Assembly: GCF_001544515.1 (NCBI RefSeq)
Contig: NZ_FCOL02000007.1
Location: 62,001 to 126,000 of the forward strand
Length of the DNA stretch: 64,000 nucleotides
Direction: 5' to 3'
From: Caballeronia terrestris
Lineage (GTDB): Bacteria; Pseudomonadota; Gammaproteobacteria; Burkholderiales; Burkholderiaceae
The notes beneath the pieces were generated by a model. The model ran no database searches, had not been told where the DNA came from, and saw nothing but the letters and a program-made list of their open reading frames with translations. Shown one piece after another: positions 18,576-27,530 of this stretch (position 1 is the first letter of the stretch; the number at the start of each line of letters is the position of its first letter). Position numbers and translations under genes: made by a program.

Positions 18576-19162
18576 GCAACGACGTGTCGAGTCCGCAAGA
18601 AGCAGAGTCAGACCGCGCGTTCAACCGCTCGATGCTCGTGAAACTCGTCGTCGTGGCGGGGCTGATGTTCGGGTTCGGTTTTGCGCTGGTGCCGATGTAT
18701 CGCGCGATTTGTTCGATCACCGGCATCAACAACCTCGTGCAGCGCGACGCAACCGCACGCGAGGCGAAGAATACGCAGGTCGATGCGAGCCGCACGATTT
18801 CGATTGAATTCGATGCGAACGCGCGCGGCCCGCTGCAGTTCAAGCCGGAGCAAAGCAGTCTCGACGTGCACCCCGGCGAAGTGATGACGGTGATGTACCA
18901 GGTGACCAACGAGCAGGGGCGTACGGTTCAGGCGCAGGCTATTCCGAGCTACGCGCCGAAAGAGGCCACTGAGTACTTCAAGAAGATCGAATGCTTTTGC
19001 TTCACGCAGCAGACGCTCGCCGCGAACGAGACGAAGCGCATGCCGGTAGTGTTCGTCGTCGATCCGAAGTTGCCGAAGGATGTGAAGACGATCACGCTGT
19101 CGTACACGTTCTTCGAGCTGGCGGCGCCGAAATCGGTGGCGAAGGGCGGCGGTGGGGCTTGA
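18572..19162 (+). CDS. ctaG: Cytochrome c oxidase assembly protein Cox11
   Basis: Copper chaperone for the CuB centre of subunit I, 196 residues: one N-terminal membrane segment (LVVVAGLMFGFGFALVPMY) and a periplasmic domain with the copper-binding cysteine pair in IECFCFTQQTL. The start at 18572 overlaps the preceding stop. Followed by the DUF2970 gene. Confidence 0.94.
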   Translation: MSNDVSSPQEAESDRAFNRSMLVKLVVVAGLMFGFGFALVPMYRAICSITGINNLVQRDATAREAKNTQVDASRTISIEFDANARGPLQFKPEQSSLDVHPGEVMTVMYQVTNEQGRTVQAQAIPSYAPKEATEYFKKIECFCFTQQTLAANETKRMPVVFVVDPKLPKDVKTITLSYTFFELAAPKSVAKGGGGA

Positions 19163-19203
19163 GTGCCGGCGCTCAGGCAGTGAAGCGTGGCGAGGAAGAA
19201 ACG

Positions 19204-19422
19204 ATGGTCGAAGCAGACAAGTCCGGCAAGCCCGTGCAGAAGACGAGCATCCTGAAGTTGTTGAAGGCGGTGTTCTGGTCGTTTTTTGGCGTACGCCGCC
19301 GGGCCGACCTCGAAAGCGATGCCGCGCAGTTGAATCCGCTGCATCTGGTCGTGGCGGCGGTGATCGGTGCGGCGTTGTTCATCGGCGTGTTGCTGCTGGT
19401 GGTGCGGGCGGTGGTGGGATAG
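19204..19422 (+). CDS. DUF2970 small membrane protein
   Basis: 72 residues: ILKLLKAVFWSFFGVRRRAD followed by one membrane segment (LHLVVAAVIGAALFIGVLLL). This pattern is the DUF2970 family, found inside oxidase operons of betaproteobacteria. Function unknown; a role in oxidase assembly is inferred only from position between ctaG and ctaE. Confidence 0.82.
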   Translation: MVEADKSGKPVQKTSILKLLKAVFWSFFGVRRRADLESDAAQLNPLHLVVAAVIGAALFIGVLLLVVRAVVG

Positions 19423-19513
19423 ACGAATCAAGTGGCAGGCCGGCGCGGCAGCGAGCGAAGCGCGGTCGGGGGCCGAAGAAATCAAGCAACTGGATCGAAG
19501 TGGAGAATCAAAA

Positions 19514-20371
19514 ATGAGCGGTCAAAACGATAGCCCGTACTACTTTGTGCCGCACCCGTCACGGCATCCGATCATGGCGGCCGTCGGCTTGCTGGTCGCG
19601 CTCGGATCGCTGGCGCAATGGGTCAACGGCCATAGCTGGGCGCCGTTCACGACGTTACTCGGTGTCCTGTTCGTGCTGTTCGTGCTGTGGCACTGGTTCG
19701 GCGACGCGATCTCCGAATCGGAAGGCGGCATGTACGGCAAGCGCGTCGACACGTCGTACCGGTGGAGCATGAGCTGGTTCATCTTCTCCGAGGTGATGTT
19801 CTTCGCGGCGTTCTTCGGCGCGCTGTTCTACGCCCGCGCCATCGCGATGCACGAACTCGGTAGCCTCGACTACAAGCTGATCTGGCCGGATTTCTCCGCC
19901 GTCTGGCCGAATACGGGCCCGGCTGCGCTCGTCGGCCACTTCCGCGCGATGACGCCCTGGCCGCTGCCGACGATCAACACCGCGCTTCTCCTGAGCTCGG
20001 GCGCGACATTGACGGTGGCGCACCATGCGCTGCGCGAGAACCATCGTCACAAGGCGATCATCTGGCTCACCGCGACCGTGCTGCTCGGCCTGATCTTCCT
20101 GTTCTGCCAGGGCTACGAATATTTCCACGCGTACAACGAACTGAACCTGACGCTCGCGTCCGGCGTGTACGGCTCGACGTTCTTCCTGCTGACTGGCTTC
20201 CACGGTTTCCACGTGTTCCTCGGCGGCACGATGCTGGCGGTGGTGACGGTGCGGCTGATCCGCGGACACTTCACGGCGGAGCACCACTTCGCGTTCGAAG
20301 GCGCCGCGTGGTACTGGCACTTTGTGGACGTCGTGTGGCTAGGGTTGTACATCGTCGTGTACTGGCTGTAA
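19514..20371 (+). CDS. ctaE: Cytochrome c oxidase subunit III
   Basis: Seven-helix core subunit, 285 residues, ending with the family's GAAWYWHFVDVVWLGLYI motif; WFIFSEVMFFAAFFGALFYA marks helix three. Start ATG at 19514. A terminator hairpin follows the gene, closing the operon. Confidence 0.96.
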   Translation: MSGQNDSPYYFVPHPSRHPIMAAVGLLVALGSLAQWVNGHSWAPFTTLLGVLFVLFVLWHWFGDAISESEGGMYGKRVDTSYRWSMSWFIFSEVMFFAAFFGALFYARAIAMHELGSLDYKLIWPDFSAVWPNTGPAALVGHFRAMTPWPLPTINTALLLSSGATLTVAHHALRENHRHKAIIWLTATVLLGLIFLFCQGYEYFHAYNELNLTLASGVYGSTFFLLTGFHGFHVFLGGTMLAVVTVRLIRGHFTAEHHFAFEGAAWYWHFVDVVWLGLYIVVYWL

Positions 20372-20426
20372 GCGTTCGCAGCGACGGACGGTCGCGATAC
20401 GCGCCGTCCACCGTTGAGTCAAGAAG

Positions 20427-20463
20427 CGCCGCCCTCAACTTCTCCGGGCGGCGTTTTGTTTTT
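20427..20463 (+). terminator. Terminator of the cytochrome oxidase operon
   Basis: GCGCCGCCC pairs with GGGCGGCG and is followed by TTTTGTTTTT, 55 bases after ctaE. Confidence 0.85.
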
Positions 20464-20545
20464 GAGGCGTGAATCAAGAGAAGTGCGCTGCTATGCCGCA
20501 CCAGCGCGTCGCCTGAGCAGAGGCAAACCGAACCTTCGTGCCGCC

Positions 20546-20755
20546 TCAGCGCCCGAGCGGAATGCCGGTCGATTGAATCCAGCCCATCCAGTGCGCAAAC
20601 AGGATGAACAGGAAGAGCGAGATGGACAAGCCGACGCGCATGGCAAGCGACCACACCATCCGTTTGGTCTTGCCCTTGTCCGTCATCATGAAGTACAGCG
20701 CCGAGCCGAGGCTGCCGATGATAAGGATGAATGCGATGGCAACGAAGATATGCAT
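20546..20755 (-). CDS. Twin transmembrane protein, DUF2909
   Basis: 69 residues with two membrane segments (IFVAIAFILIIGSLGSALYF and LSISLFLFILFAHWMGWI) joined by a charged TDKGKTKRM loop. Matches the DUF2909 pattern. It is encoded against the oxidase genes between ctaE and the SURF1 gene, a conserved position in betaproteobacteria. Function unknown. Confidence 0.82.
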   Translation of the reverse strand: MHIFVAIAFILIIGSLGSALYFMMTDKGKTKRMVWSLAMRVGLSISLFLFILFAHWMGWIQSTGIPLGR

Positions 20756-20845
20756 GAAACTCGCCAGCGATTGGCGTAAGAAGTTAGATCAATCGATTAT
20801 CGCACCGCAGGGAACGTGCCGCGTCGCGCGGCGCGGATCGCCGGT

Positions 20846-21607
20846 ATGAGGTTTCTGACGGTCCGTTTCTGGCCCGCGCTGCTGATCCTGATCGTGGTAG
20901 CGATCACAGTGAAGCTCGGTTTTTGGCAGCGCGACCGCGCGCATCAGAAGGAAGCGCTTAACGCGCGAATCGTCGCGTTCGAGAATGCGCCCGCGCAACG
21001 CGTCGGCGCGGCGTCGTTGCCGCTGAAGGACATCGAGTTTCATCGCGTGCTCGCGCGGGGGGAATTTTTGCCGGAACAGGTCGTTTATCTCGATAATCGG
21101 CCTTATAACGACCAGCCAGGCTTTTACGTCGTAATGCCGTTTAAACTCGTCAATGGCGGCTATGTGCTCGTGAATCGGGGATGGCTTCCGCGCAATCTGG
21201 CCGATCGTACCGGCATCGAGCCGTACGAGACGCCGAAGGGCGAAGTCGAAATCGAAGGCGTTGCGCGCGCGAATGCGTCGCAGGCCTACGAGTTGGGCAG
21301 CGGCGGATCGGCGGTGCGGCAGAAGATTCGGCAGAATCTCGACGTTTCGGCCTATGCCGCCGAAACCGGCTTGCCGCTGCAGCCGTTCGTGATCCAGCAA
21401 CTGAACGACACCGGCGACAAACTCGTGCGCGACTGGCCGGCGCCGACGCTCGGCGTCGAGCGCAACTACGGCTACATGTTCCAGTGGTGGGGCATGGCGG
21501 CCGCGGCGCTCGCGTTCGGACTGTACGCCGCGCGCCGCGCCGCAAAAAAGGACGCCGACCCGGACTCGAATCCTGAAGATCCGGACAATCGCACGAGTCA
21601 CGTCTGA
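20846..21607 (+). CDS. SURF1-family cytochrome oxidase biogenesis protein
   Basis: Assists heme a insertion into subunit I. The 253 residues have an N-terminal and a C-terminal membrane segment flanking a periplasmic domain with YLDNRPYNDQPGFYVVMPF and VLVNRGWLPRN, the classical SURF1 motifs. The start at 20846 removes a basic leader of the longer frame. First of five same-strand genes to sco. Confidence 0.92.
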   Translation: MRFLTVRFWPALLILIVVAITVKLGFWQRDRAHQKEALNARIVAFENAPAQRVGAASLPLKDIEFHRVLARGEFLPEQVVYLDNRPYNDQPGFYVVMPFKLVNGGYVLVNRGWLPRNLADRTGIEPYETPKGEVEIEGVARANASQAYELGSGGSAVRQKIRQNLDVSAYAAETGLPLQPFVIQQLNDTGDKLVRDWPAPTLGVERNYGYMFQWWGMAAAALAFGLYAARRAAKKDADPDSNPEDPDNRTSHV

Positions 21608-21674
21608 GCATGAATCCGAGCTGCGCGTCTTCGAGAAGCGAAGACGTGCGGCGTAATCGAATAGAGGTCACGTT

Positions 21675-22340
21675 TTGTCGATGCAAACCCCACGCCCGTC
21701 GCCGTCCGCCATCAGCAAGGCGCGCGCGCAGCACCAGCAGACCACGCCGAAAGGCTCGTGGAACAAGGGACGCTGGATGCTCCTGTTCCTGGCGCTCGTC
21801 TGCGCGGCGCCGGTGATCGCTTCCTACCTGATGTACTACGTCTTCAAGCCGGCCGGCGGCACGTCGAGCTATGGCGTGCTGGTCGAACCGCAGCGCCCGA
21901 TCCCCGGCGAACTGATGGTCACCGACGAAAAAGGCCAGCCGATGCCGCTCACCGCGATGCGCGGCAAGTGGCTGATGGTGACGGTGAACAGCGGCGACTG
22001 CAACGAGCAATGCGCGACGCGTCTCTACTTCATGCGTCAGGTGCGCGCGTTGCAGGGGCCCGAACGCGAGCGCGTGGTCAACGTCTGGTTGCGCACGGAC
22101 GACAAACCCGTCTCCGACGTGATCAAGACGGCGTATCCGCAGCCCGATACGCGAATGCTTGTCGCAGATCAGGGCGCAGTCTCGAAATGGCTGCCAACCT
22201 CCGACGATACGCAACTCACCGACCACATCTTTCTCGTCGATCCGAACGGAAACCTGATGATGCGCTTCCCGAAGAATCCCGAACCATCGAAGATCAAGGC
22301 CGATTTGGCGAAGCTGCTGAAGTGGTCGCGGATCGGCTGA
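21675..22340 (+). CDS. SCO1/thioredoxin-like membrane protein of the oxidase locus
   Basis: 221 residues: one N-terminal membrane segment (WMLLFLALVCAAPVIASYLM) and a periplasmic thioredoxin-like domain with a CX3C pair (CNEQC) as in SCO copper chaperones and the HIFLVDPNGNLMMRFP strand. Likely helps deliver copper or reduce CuA cysteines. The start may be TTG at 21675 (GAGG seven bases before) or ATG at 21681. It differs from the downstream lipoprotein-type sco. Confidence 0.8.
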   Translation: MSMQTPRPSPSAISKARAQHQQTTPKGSWNKGRWMLLFLALVCAAPVIASYLMYYVFKPAGGTSSYGVLVEPQRPIPGELMVTDEKGQPMPLTAMRGKWLMVTVNSGDCNEQCATRLYFMRQVRALQGPERERVVNVWLRTDDKPVSDVIKTAYPQPDTRMLVADQGAVSKWLPTSDDTQLTDHIFLVDPNGNLMMRFPKNPEPSKIKADLAKLLKWSRIG

Positions 22341-22352
22341 GGATTCTGAAGA

Positions 22353-23462
22353 ATGTTCGTTTTGCAACTCGGCCTGATCGGGCTCTGTATCGCGCTGTTG
22401 CCGTTGTCCTACGTCTGGGTCAAGGCCGACGACAACAAATTCCGCAAACTCGTCTGGCTGACGACGTTTCTCACGCTCGATCTCATCATGTTCGGCAGTT
22501 TCACGCGTCTCACCGACTCCGGGCTCGGTTGTCCGGACTGGCCGGGCTGCTATGGCACATCGTCGCCGTTCGTCGCGCACGCGGCGATCACGGCCGCGCA
22601 TCAGGCGATGCCGAGCGGCCCCGTCAGCATGGTGAAGGCGTGGATCGAGATGCTGCATCGCTATTTCGCGATGGCGATCGGCGTGCTGATCATCGCGCAG
22701 GTCGTGATCGTGTGGACGGCACGTCTGAAGCGCCGGCCGCTGCATGTGTCGCCGTGGTGGCCGACCGGCATCCTGCTCCTGATCTGCGTGCAGGGCGCGT
22801 TCGGCGCCTGGACCGTCACGATGAAGCTGCAGCCGGTGATCGTCACGCTGCATCTGTTGCTCGGGCTCGCGCTGCTCGGCGCGCTCGGCTGGCTCGCCGC
22901 GCGTCAGACGCCGATTCCCGTCCACGAACCCGCGGCCGCGCGCTGGCTGCCGGCGGCGGTGTTCGGGCTTGTGCTGCTCGTCGTGCAGATTGCGCTCGGC
23001 GGCTGGGTCAGCACGAATTACGCGGTGCTTGCGTGCACGGACTTTCCCCTGTGCAACGGCCAATGGGTCCCGCCGATGAACTTCGAGCACGGCTTTCACC
23101 TGTGGCGCGCGCTCGGCATGACGGGCGACGGCGAGATGATTTCGCAGGACGCGCTCGTCGCGATCCACTGGACGCATCGGACATTCGCGGTCGTCGTCGT
23201 GCTTTACATGCTGTGGCTCGCGCACAAACTGCGCCGCTTCGAATCGCTGCGCACGCCCGCGAACGGCGTGCTGCTGCTGATCGTCATCCAGTTCCTGACG
23301 GGGCTTTCGAACATCGTCTTGCAATGGCCGCTGCCCATTGCAGTGGCGCACAACGGTGGTGCAGCCATCCTGATATTGCTGCTCGTTATGCTAAACTTTC
23401 GACTCTCTTCCAGCCGTCCCGGCCGCGCCGTGCTTCCCGCGCGCGACGTCGTTTCAGCGTGA
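22353..23462 (+). CDS. ctaA: Heme A synthase
   Basis: Cox15/CtaA membrane enzyme that oxidises heme O to heme A, 369 residues with about eight membrane segments. Motifs GSFTRLTDSGLGCPDWPGCYG, MLHRYFAMAIG and IHWTHRTFAVVVV contain the heme-ligating histidines. It lies 12 bases after the SCO-like gene and just before ctaB. Confidence 0.95.
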   Translation: MFVLQLGLIGLCIALLPLSYVWVKADDNKFRKLVWLTTFLTLDLIMFGSFTRLTDSGLGCPDWPGCYGTSSPFVAHAAITAAHQAMPSGPVSMVKAWIEMLHRYFAMAIGVLIIAQVVIVWTARLKRRPLHVSPWWPTGILLLICVQGAFGAWTVTMKLQPVIVTLHLLLGLALLGALGWLAARQTPIPVHEPAAARWLPAAVFGLVLLVVQIALGGWVSTNYAVLACTDFPLCNGQWVPPMNFEHGFHLWRALGMTGDGEMISQDALVAIHWTHRTFAVVVVLYMLWLAHKLRRFESLRTPANGVLLLIVIQFLTGLSNIVLQWPLPIAVAHNGGAAILILLLVMLNFRLSSSRPGRAVLPARDVVSA

Positions 23463-23471
23463 ATCCAAATC

Positions 23472-24377
23472 ATGGAAAGCACGACAATAACTTCCCCCTC
23501 CGGTAACCGCGCCTCGCAATATCTCGCGCTGACGAAACCTCGCGTGACGCAACTCGCGGTGTTCTGCGCGGTCATCGGCATGTTCCTTTCGACGCCCGGC
23601 ATGGTGCCGTGGACGGTGCTGATCGGTGGCACGGTCGGCATCTGGCTGCTGGCGGGCGCGGCCTTCGCGATCAACTGTCTCGTCGAGCAAAAAGTCGATG
23701 CGATGATGCGGCGCACGTCGTGGCGTCCGTCGGCGCGCGGCGAGATCACGACCGCGCAGATCCTGCTGTTCTCGGCAGTGCTCGGCGGCGCCGGCATGGC
23801 GACGCTCTACACGTTCACCAATCCGCTGACGATGTGGCTGACCGTCGCGACCTTCGTCGGCTATGCCGTGGTTTACACACTGCTGCTCAAGCCCTACACG
23901 CCGCAGAACATCGTGATCGGCGGGGCGTCGGGCGCGATGCCGCCGGCGCTCGGCTGGGCGGCCGTCACGGGCGCGGTGCCCGGCGACGCGTGGATTCTCG
24001 TGCTGATTATCTTCGTGTGGACGCCGCCGCATTTCTGGGCGCTCGCGCTCTACCGCCGCAAGGATTACGAAAACGCCGGCCTGCCGATGCTCCCGAACAC
24101 CCACGGCGAGCAATACACGCGGCTGCACATCTTCCTTTACACCGTGATCCTGTTTGCCGTCACGATGATGCCGTTTATCTCCGGCATGAGCGGCGTGGTC
24201 TACCTGGCGTCGGCAATCGTGCTCGGCGCGATCTTCCTGGGCTACGCGTGGAAGATCTACCGCGACTATTCCGATGCGCTCGCCCGCAAGACCTTCCGCT
24301 ATTCGATCGTGTATTTGTCGCTGCTGTTCGGCGCGCTGCTCGTCGATCATTACGTGCGCACGGTGATCGGCGCATGA
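23472..24377 (+). CDS. ctaB: Protoheme IX farnesyltransferase (heme O synthase)
   Basis: UbiA-family prenyltransferase adding farnesyl to protoheme to give heme O, 301 residues with about nine membrane segments. Conserved [19 protein letters not shown] carries the Asp-rich prenyl-diphosphate site, and [18 protein letters not shown] the second. Its stop overlaps the sco start (ATGA). Confidence 0.96.
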   Translation: MESTTITSPSGNRASQYLALTKPRVTQLAVFCAVIGMFLSTPGMVPWTVLIGGTVGIWLLAGAAFAINCLVEQKVDAMMRRTSWRPSARGEITTAQILLFSAVLGGAGMATLYTFTNPLTMWLTVATFVGYAVVYTLLLKPYTPQNIVIGGASGAMPPALGWAAVTGAVPGDAWILVLIIFVWTPPHFWALALYRRKDYENAGLPMLPNTHGEQYTRLHIFLYTVILFAVTMMPFISGMSGVVYLASAIVLGAIFLGYAWKIYRDYSDALARKTFRYSIVYLSLLFGALLVDHYVRTVIGA

Positions 24378-24985
24378 TCAATCCCGCTCGCAGGACTTTC
24401 GCGCGGCTCGCGGTCGCGCTGGCGGGGGGTGCGCTCGTTGCGCTCGTCGCCGGGTGCAACAAGGCGCCCGAGTTCAAGAACCTCGACATCACCGGCAACA
24501 CGCAGTTCGGCAGCAACTTCTCGCTGCCGGATACATCGGGCAAGACCCGCACGCTCGACGATTTCAAGGGCCGCGCCGTCGTCCTTTTCTTCGGCTACAC
24601 GCACTGTCCGGACGTCTGCCCGACGACGCTCGCCGAGCTCTCACAAGCCGTGCAGCAACTCGGCCCCGACGGCAAGCGCGTGCAGGTGCTGATGGTCACC
24701 GTCGATCCCGCGCGCGACACACCCGAACTGCTCGCGCAGTACGTCACGGCGTTCAATCCGTCGTTCATCGGCTTGCGTCCCGTCGACGATGCGCAACTCG
24801 CGAAGCTCTCGAAGGAACTGCGCGTGTACTACGCGAAGGCACCGGGCAAGACTCCCGGCGACTACACGATGGACCATACCGCCGCGAGTTATGTCTTCGA
24901 TCCGCAAGGCAAGCTGCGCCTCTTCGCCCGCGACGGGCAAGGCGTCCAGACGTGGGTTCACGATCTGAAACTGCTGCTCGACTGA
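24374..24985 (+). CDS. SCO1/SenC copper chaperone lipoprotein
   Basis: 203 residues delivering copper to the CuA site of subunit II. A lipobox (LVAGC) ends the signal peptide; the CPDVC motif is at residues 78-82 and the copper-binding His is at 168 ([10 protein letters not shown]). Translationally coupled to ctaB by an ATGA overlap. Decayed cyo fragments follow. Confidence 0.94.
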   Translation: MINPARRTFARLAVALAGGALVALVAGCNKAPEFKNLDITGNTQFGSNFSLPDTSGKTRTLDDFKGRAVVLFFGYTHCPDVCPTTLAELSQAVQQLGPDGKRVQVLMVTVDPARDTPELLAQYVTAFNPSFIGLRPVDDAQLAKLSKELRVYYAKAPGKTPGDYTMDHTAASYVFDPQGKLRLFARDGQGVQTWVHDLKLLLD

Positions 24986-25041
24986 GCCTGCAGCAGACTC
25001 TTCTCTCTTTTGCCCAAAGCCAATCCCTAACGCCACCGCGA

Positions 25042-25410
25042 ACCGCTGTGCTGCTGCTGAGCAGCATCACGTTCGGCTGCGCGATGCTCGGCTGGCTCGC
25101 CGTCACCTTCCTGCTCGGTCTCGGCTTTCTATGGCTCGAATTCCGCGAATTCGGGCATCTGCTGAACGAAGGCTTTGGGCCGAACCGCAGCGCGTTCCTG
25201 TCGTCGTTCTTTACGCTCGTCGGCACGCACGGCTTGCACGTCGCGATGGGGCTCGTCTGGATGGCCGTGCTCGCGGCGCAGATCATCTGCAATCCGGCGA
25301 TGTCGGAGTGCGAAATTCGCCGGCTCACGTGCCTGAGCCTCTTCTGGCACTTTCTCGATATCGTCTGGATCGGCGTCTTTACCTTTGTCTATCTCGCGAG
25401 CGTGATCTAA
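25042..25410 (+). pseudogene. cyoC: Remnant of cytochrome bo3 ubiquinol oxidase subunit III
   Basis: The frame from about 25042 encodes VLLLSSITFG, then EFREFGHLLNEGFGPNRSAF, LVGTHGLHVAMGLVWMAVL and LSLFWHFLDIVWIGVFTFVY, which are successive parts of CyoC. The N-terminal 80 or so residues (first two helices) are absent, and about a dozen residues are missing between SSITFG and LGWLAVTFLL compared with my recollection of E. coli CyoC. No start codon with a ribosome site is evident, and cyoA and cyoB are absent. I judge it a dead fragment. Confidence 0.8.
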
Positions 25411-25743
25411 ACGACTCATACGCACTCGTCCCCGGCCGATCACGGACATGGCACGCTGCGCAGTTATGTCGTCGGCTAAGTGCTGTCGGTGCTTCTGACC
25501 GCGGCGGCTTTCTGGCTCGCGATGAACCGCGTCCGGCCGACTGAGACCGCGCTGCTCGCGCTCGGCGCGCCGGCATTCGTCCAGATCGTCGTGCATCTGG
25601 GGTACTTTCTTCACCTGAACTTTTCGAAGCAGCAGCGCTGGAATCTCATCGCGTTCGGCTATACCGTGCTTGCCGCGCTGTTCCTGATCGTCGGGACGGT
25701 TTGGGTGATGCACAACGTGTCCATGAACATGATGTCGCGGTAA
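25411..25743 (+). pseudogene. cyoD: Remnant of cytochrome bo3 ubiquinol oxidase subunit IV
   Basis: Directly follows the cyoC' stop. The first codons read ACG ACT CAT ACG CAC, which would be a normal CyoD beginning if ACG were ATG, continuing HSSPADHGHGTLRSYVVG before an in-frame TAA at 25477-25479. The reading then resumes with LSVLLTAAAFWLAM, VVHLGYFLHLNFSKQQ, WNLIAFGYTVLAALFLIVG to the end of the protein. Start loss plus a nonsense codon make this a pseudogene; restart at GTG 25480 is possible but has no ribosome site. Confidence 0.8.
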
Positions 25744-25758
25744 AGCCGGGCGCTGCTT

Positions 25759-26055
25759 TTACGCTTCGCGCGGCGTCGGCAGGTTCAGGCCAGGCGCGAG
25801 CCGCATCGCCTTGAACTCGATCACCTCGTAGTGCGCGAGCTTTTGCTGCGCGAACGGATCTTCGGCGAGGATCGTGTCGAGCCGGTCGCGCTCGATCGCC
25901 GATGCCACGATGATCCCGCCTTCGCGCGGCACTTTCGGCCCCGCCATGACGAACACGCCCGCCGCGAACTGGCGTTCGAGGAAGAGGCGATGCGCGTCGA
26001 GCGCGTCGTCGATTTCGGCCAGCGCGCCGGTGTAGCGCAAGTTGATGACGTACAT
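25759..26055 (-). CDS. YciI-family protein
   Basis: 98 residues of the ferredoxin-like YciI fold with the motif AHRLFLERQFAAGVFVMAGP holding the conserved His, and ILAEDPFAQQKLAHYEVIEF near the end. Physiological role unknown; relatives include muconolactone isomerase-like enzymes. Convergent with the cyoD remnant. Confidence 0.85.
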   Translation of the reverse strand: MYVINLRYTGALAEIDDALDAHRLFLERQFAAGVFVMAGPKVPREGGIIVASAIERDRLDTILAEDPFAQQKLAHYEVIEFKAMRLAPGLNLPTPREA

Positions 26056-26210
26056 GGCGTGGTTCGCTTCTAAAGTGGAAACCCGCCGATTCTAAGCGCG
26101 TCGCCGCGCGGCTGCAGTCAGCCGGACGGCTAACGGTTGAACGCCGCCTGCTCCTTCGACTGCCGTTCCGTGAAGCCGGCCCCCGCAACTAACACGTTTC
26201 AGCCTGCAAG

Positions 26211-26250
26211 GACAAAAGCCGTTCCAACTCGCGTGGAACAGCTTTTTTCC
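26211..26250. terminator. Bidirectional terminator between the YciI and MarR-GNAT genes
   Basis: AAAGC.GTTCCA pairs with TGGAAC.GCTTT around ACTCGCG, with an A-run on the left and a T-run on the right. On the minus strand it ends the MarR-GNAT gene. Confidence 0.65.
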
Positions 26251-26272
26251 GTTGGAAATTCACGAGGCGCCA

Positions 26273-27196
26273 TCAAGCATATTGCGAGGCCAGCGACCGC
26301 TGCCACACGCTTCCCGCCGCCACGCGCTCACGCAAGGCGAAGCACGTCTGCTCGGCGAGCCGATGCAGATCCGCCCGCGATTCCTCGATGCAGCACGTCA
26401 GCCGCTCGAATCCCGCTTCCGACGCAAACGCCGAGCACGCATCGACGAGTCTTTGCCCGAGCCCGCGCCGCCGCGCCCCCGGCTCGACGAACAGTAGTTC
26501 GATGCGCGCCTCGCTGCCCGACGCCGCGATGACGACCGCCGCCCCGACCCGCGCCCCGTTCTCCTGTTCGGCGATCCAGCACGACGCGCGCGGCGCGCTG
26601 GCCTGACCCATGCCGAACACCCGCGCGACGATTTCGACCGCATGCGCCTCGTAAGTAGATCGAGCGTGATCGGCGGGATCGAGCTGCGCGCAACGCTCGA
26701 CGATCCACCCGAAGTCGCCGCGCCGCGCGCCTCGCACATGCAGCCGGGCGCAATCGACGGGCGGCGAGAGCAGCCGCGCGATATCCGCCATCGATGACGC
26801 GAGCTGCGCGCGTTCGCAGCGTGTGAAGCCACGCAGCGCCACCGACATCTCGCCGATTCCATTCGAATCGATGGCGTCGAACGTGGCGCGTCCTGCCGAC
26901 GTCAGGATGATGAAGTGCCGACGCGAATCCCGGGTGTCGACCCGCCGCGTGATGTAGCCGCGGCTTTCGAAGCGCGTGAGCAGCCGGCTCAGATAGCCGG
27001 TGTCGAGATTAAGCTGACGCGCGACCGTCGCCGATGTCTGCGCGCCGCCGATCGCGAGCGCGTGAAGCAGGCGCACCTCGTTCGTCGAGAATTTGCTGCT
27101 GCGAATACGTTCCTGAAGTCCACCCGCGTGGCGCGCGTAGAAGTGATTGAAGTTCCGAATTGCTTCGGCCGTCCGAATGAGATCTGGACCAGTCAT
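26273..27196 (-). CDS. MarR-type HTH and GNAT acetyltransferase fusion protein
   Basis: 307 residues. The N-terminal half is a winged-helix MarR domain (EVRLLHALAIGG, VARQLNLDTGYLSRLLTRFE, RDSRRHFIILTSAGR); the C-terminal half from about 150 is a GNAT domain with the acetyl-CoA motif VEPGARRRGLGQRLV. Such fusions are known in actinobacteria and proteobacteria, but targets are mostly unknown. ATG at 27196 is preferred over 27199 for spacing from GAGGGA. It diverges from the GlcNAc cluster across a 334-base AT-rich gap. Confidence 0.86.
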   Translation of the reverse strand: MTGPDLIRTAEAIRNFNHFYARHAGGLQERIRSSKFSTNEVRLLHALAIGGAQTSATVARQLNLDTGYLSRLLTRFESRGYITRRVDTRDSRRHFIILTSAGRATFDAIDSNGIGEMSVALRGFTRCERAQLASSMADIARLLSPPVDCARLHVRGARRGDFGWIVERCAQLDPADHARSTYEAHAVEIVARVFGMGQASAPRASCWIAEQENGARVGAAVVIAASGSEARIELLFVEPGARRRGLGQRLVDACSAFASEAGFERLTCCIEESRADLHRLAEQTCFALRERVAAGSVWQRSLASQYA

Positions 27197-27466
27197 CATT
27201 CCCTCGTTCTCTCGTTGATCGGTCTGGGATTTTCATTTCCCGATCCTAAGTAACTCCATGCATTGTGCCCCATGAAGTGCACGATCGTGCGTCTTGGCGA
27301 CCGATTTGCATATTGTTGCGATTGAGGCGGACCACTCGCTATCGACTGGGCTACGGATTGGGGTAAGTCCTGATCCTCAAACAACGTAAGTCAGCACCTA
27401 AGACTTTCTTATAAATTATTGATAAATATAAGAAAAACGCTGTCGCAAAGATCAAAAATCACAGAA

Positions 27467-27494
27467 TTGACTGGTATTATTTTGGTTATATAAT
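27467..27494 (+). promoter_or_regulatory. Sigma70 promoter of the GlcNAc cluster, with possible operator
   Basis: TTGACT (27467-27472) and TATAAT (27489-27494) are 16 bases apart, close to consensus, 37 bases before the GntR gene. Two TGGT elements 12 bases apart (TGGTATTA and TGGTTATA) lie within the spacer; GlcNAc regulators of this family often bind TGGT-containing sites, so autoregulation is possible. The region from about 27400 to 27495 is strikingly AT-rich against the genome. Confidence 0.7.
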
Positions 27495-27530
27495 GGGCTC
27501 GCCTTAACGCAAAAAGACCGGAGCATTCCG

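Noticed and set aside
16834..18909. Minus-strand open frame of 691 codons opposite ctaD
   Set aside because: Composition is dominated by His, Arg, Asp and Glu with no domain, and ctaD is certain on the other strand.
21150..23351. Minus-strand open frame of 733 codons opposite SURF1, the SCO-like gene and ctaA
   Set aside because: Shadow of three recognisable genes; no ribosome site and no family match.
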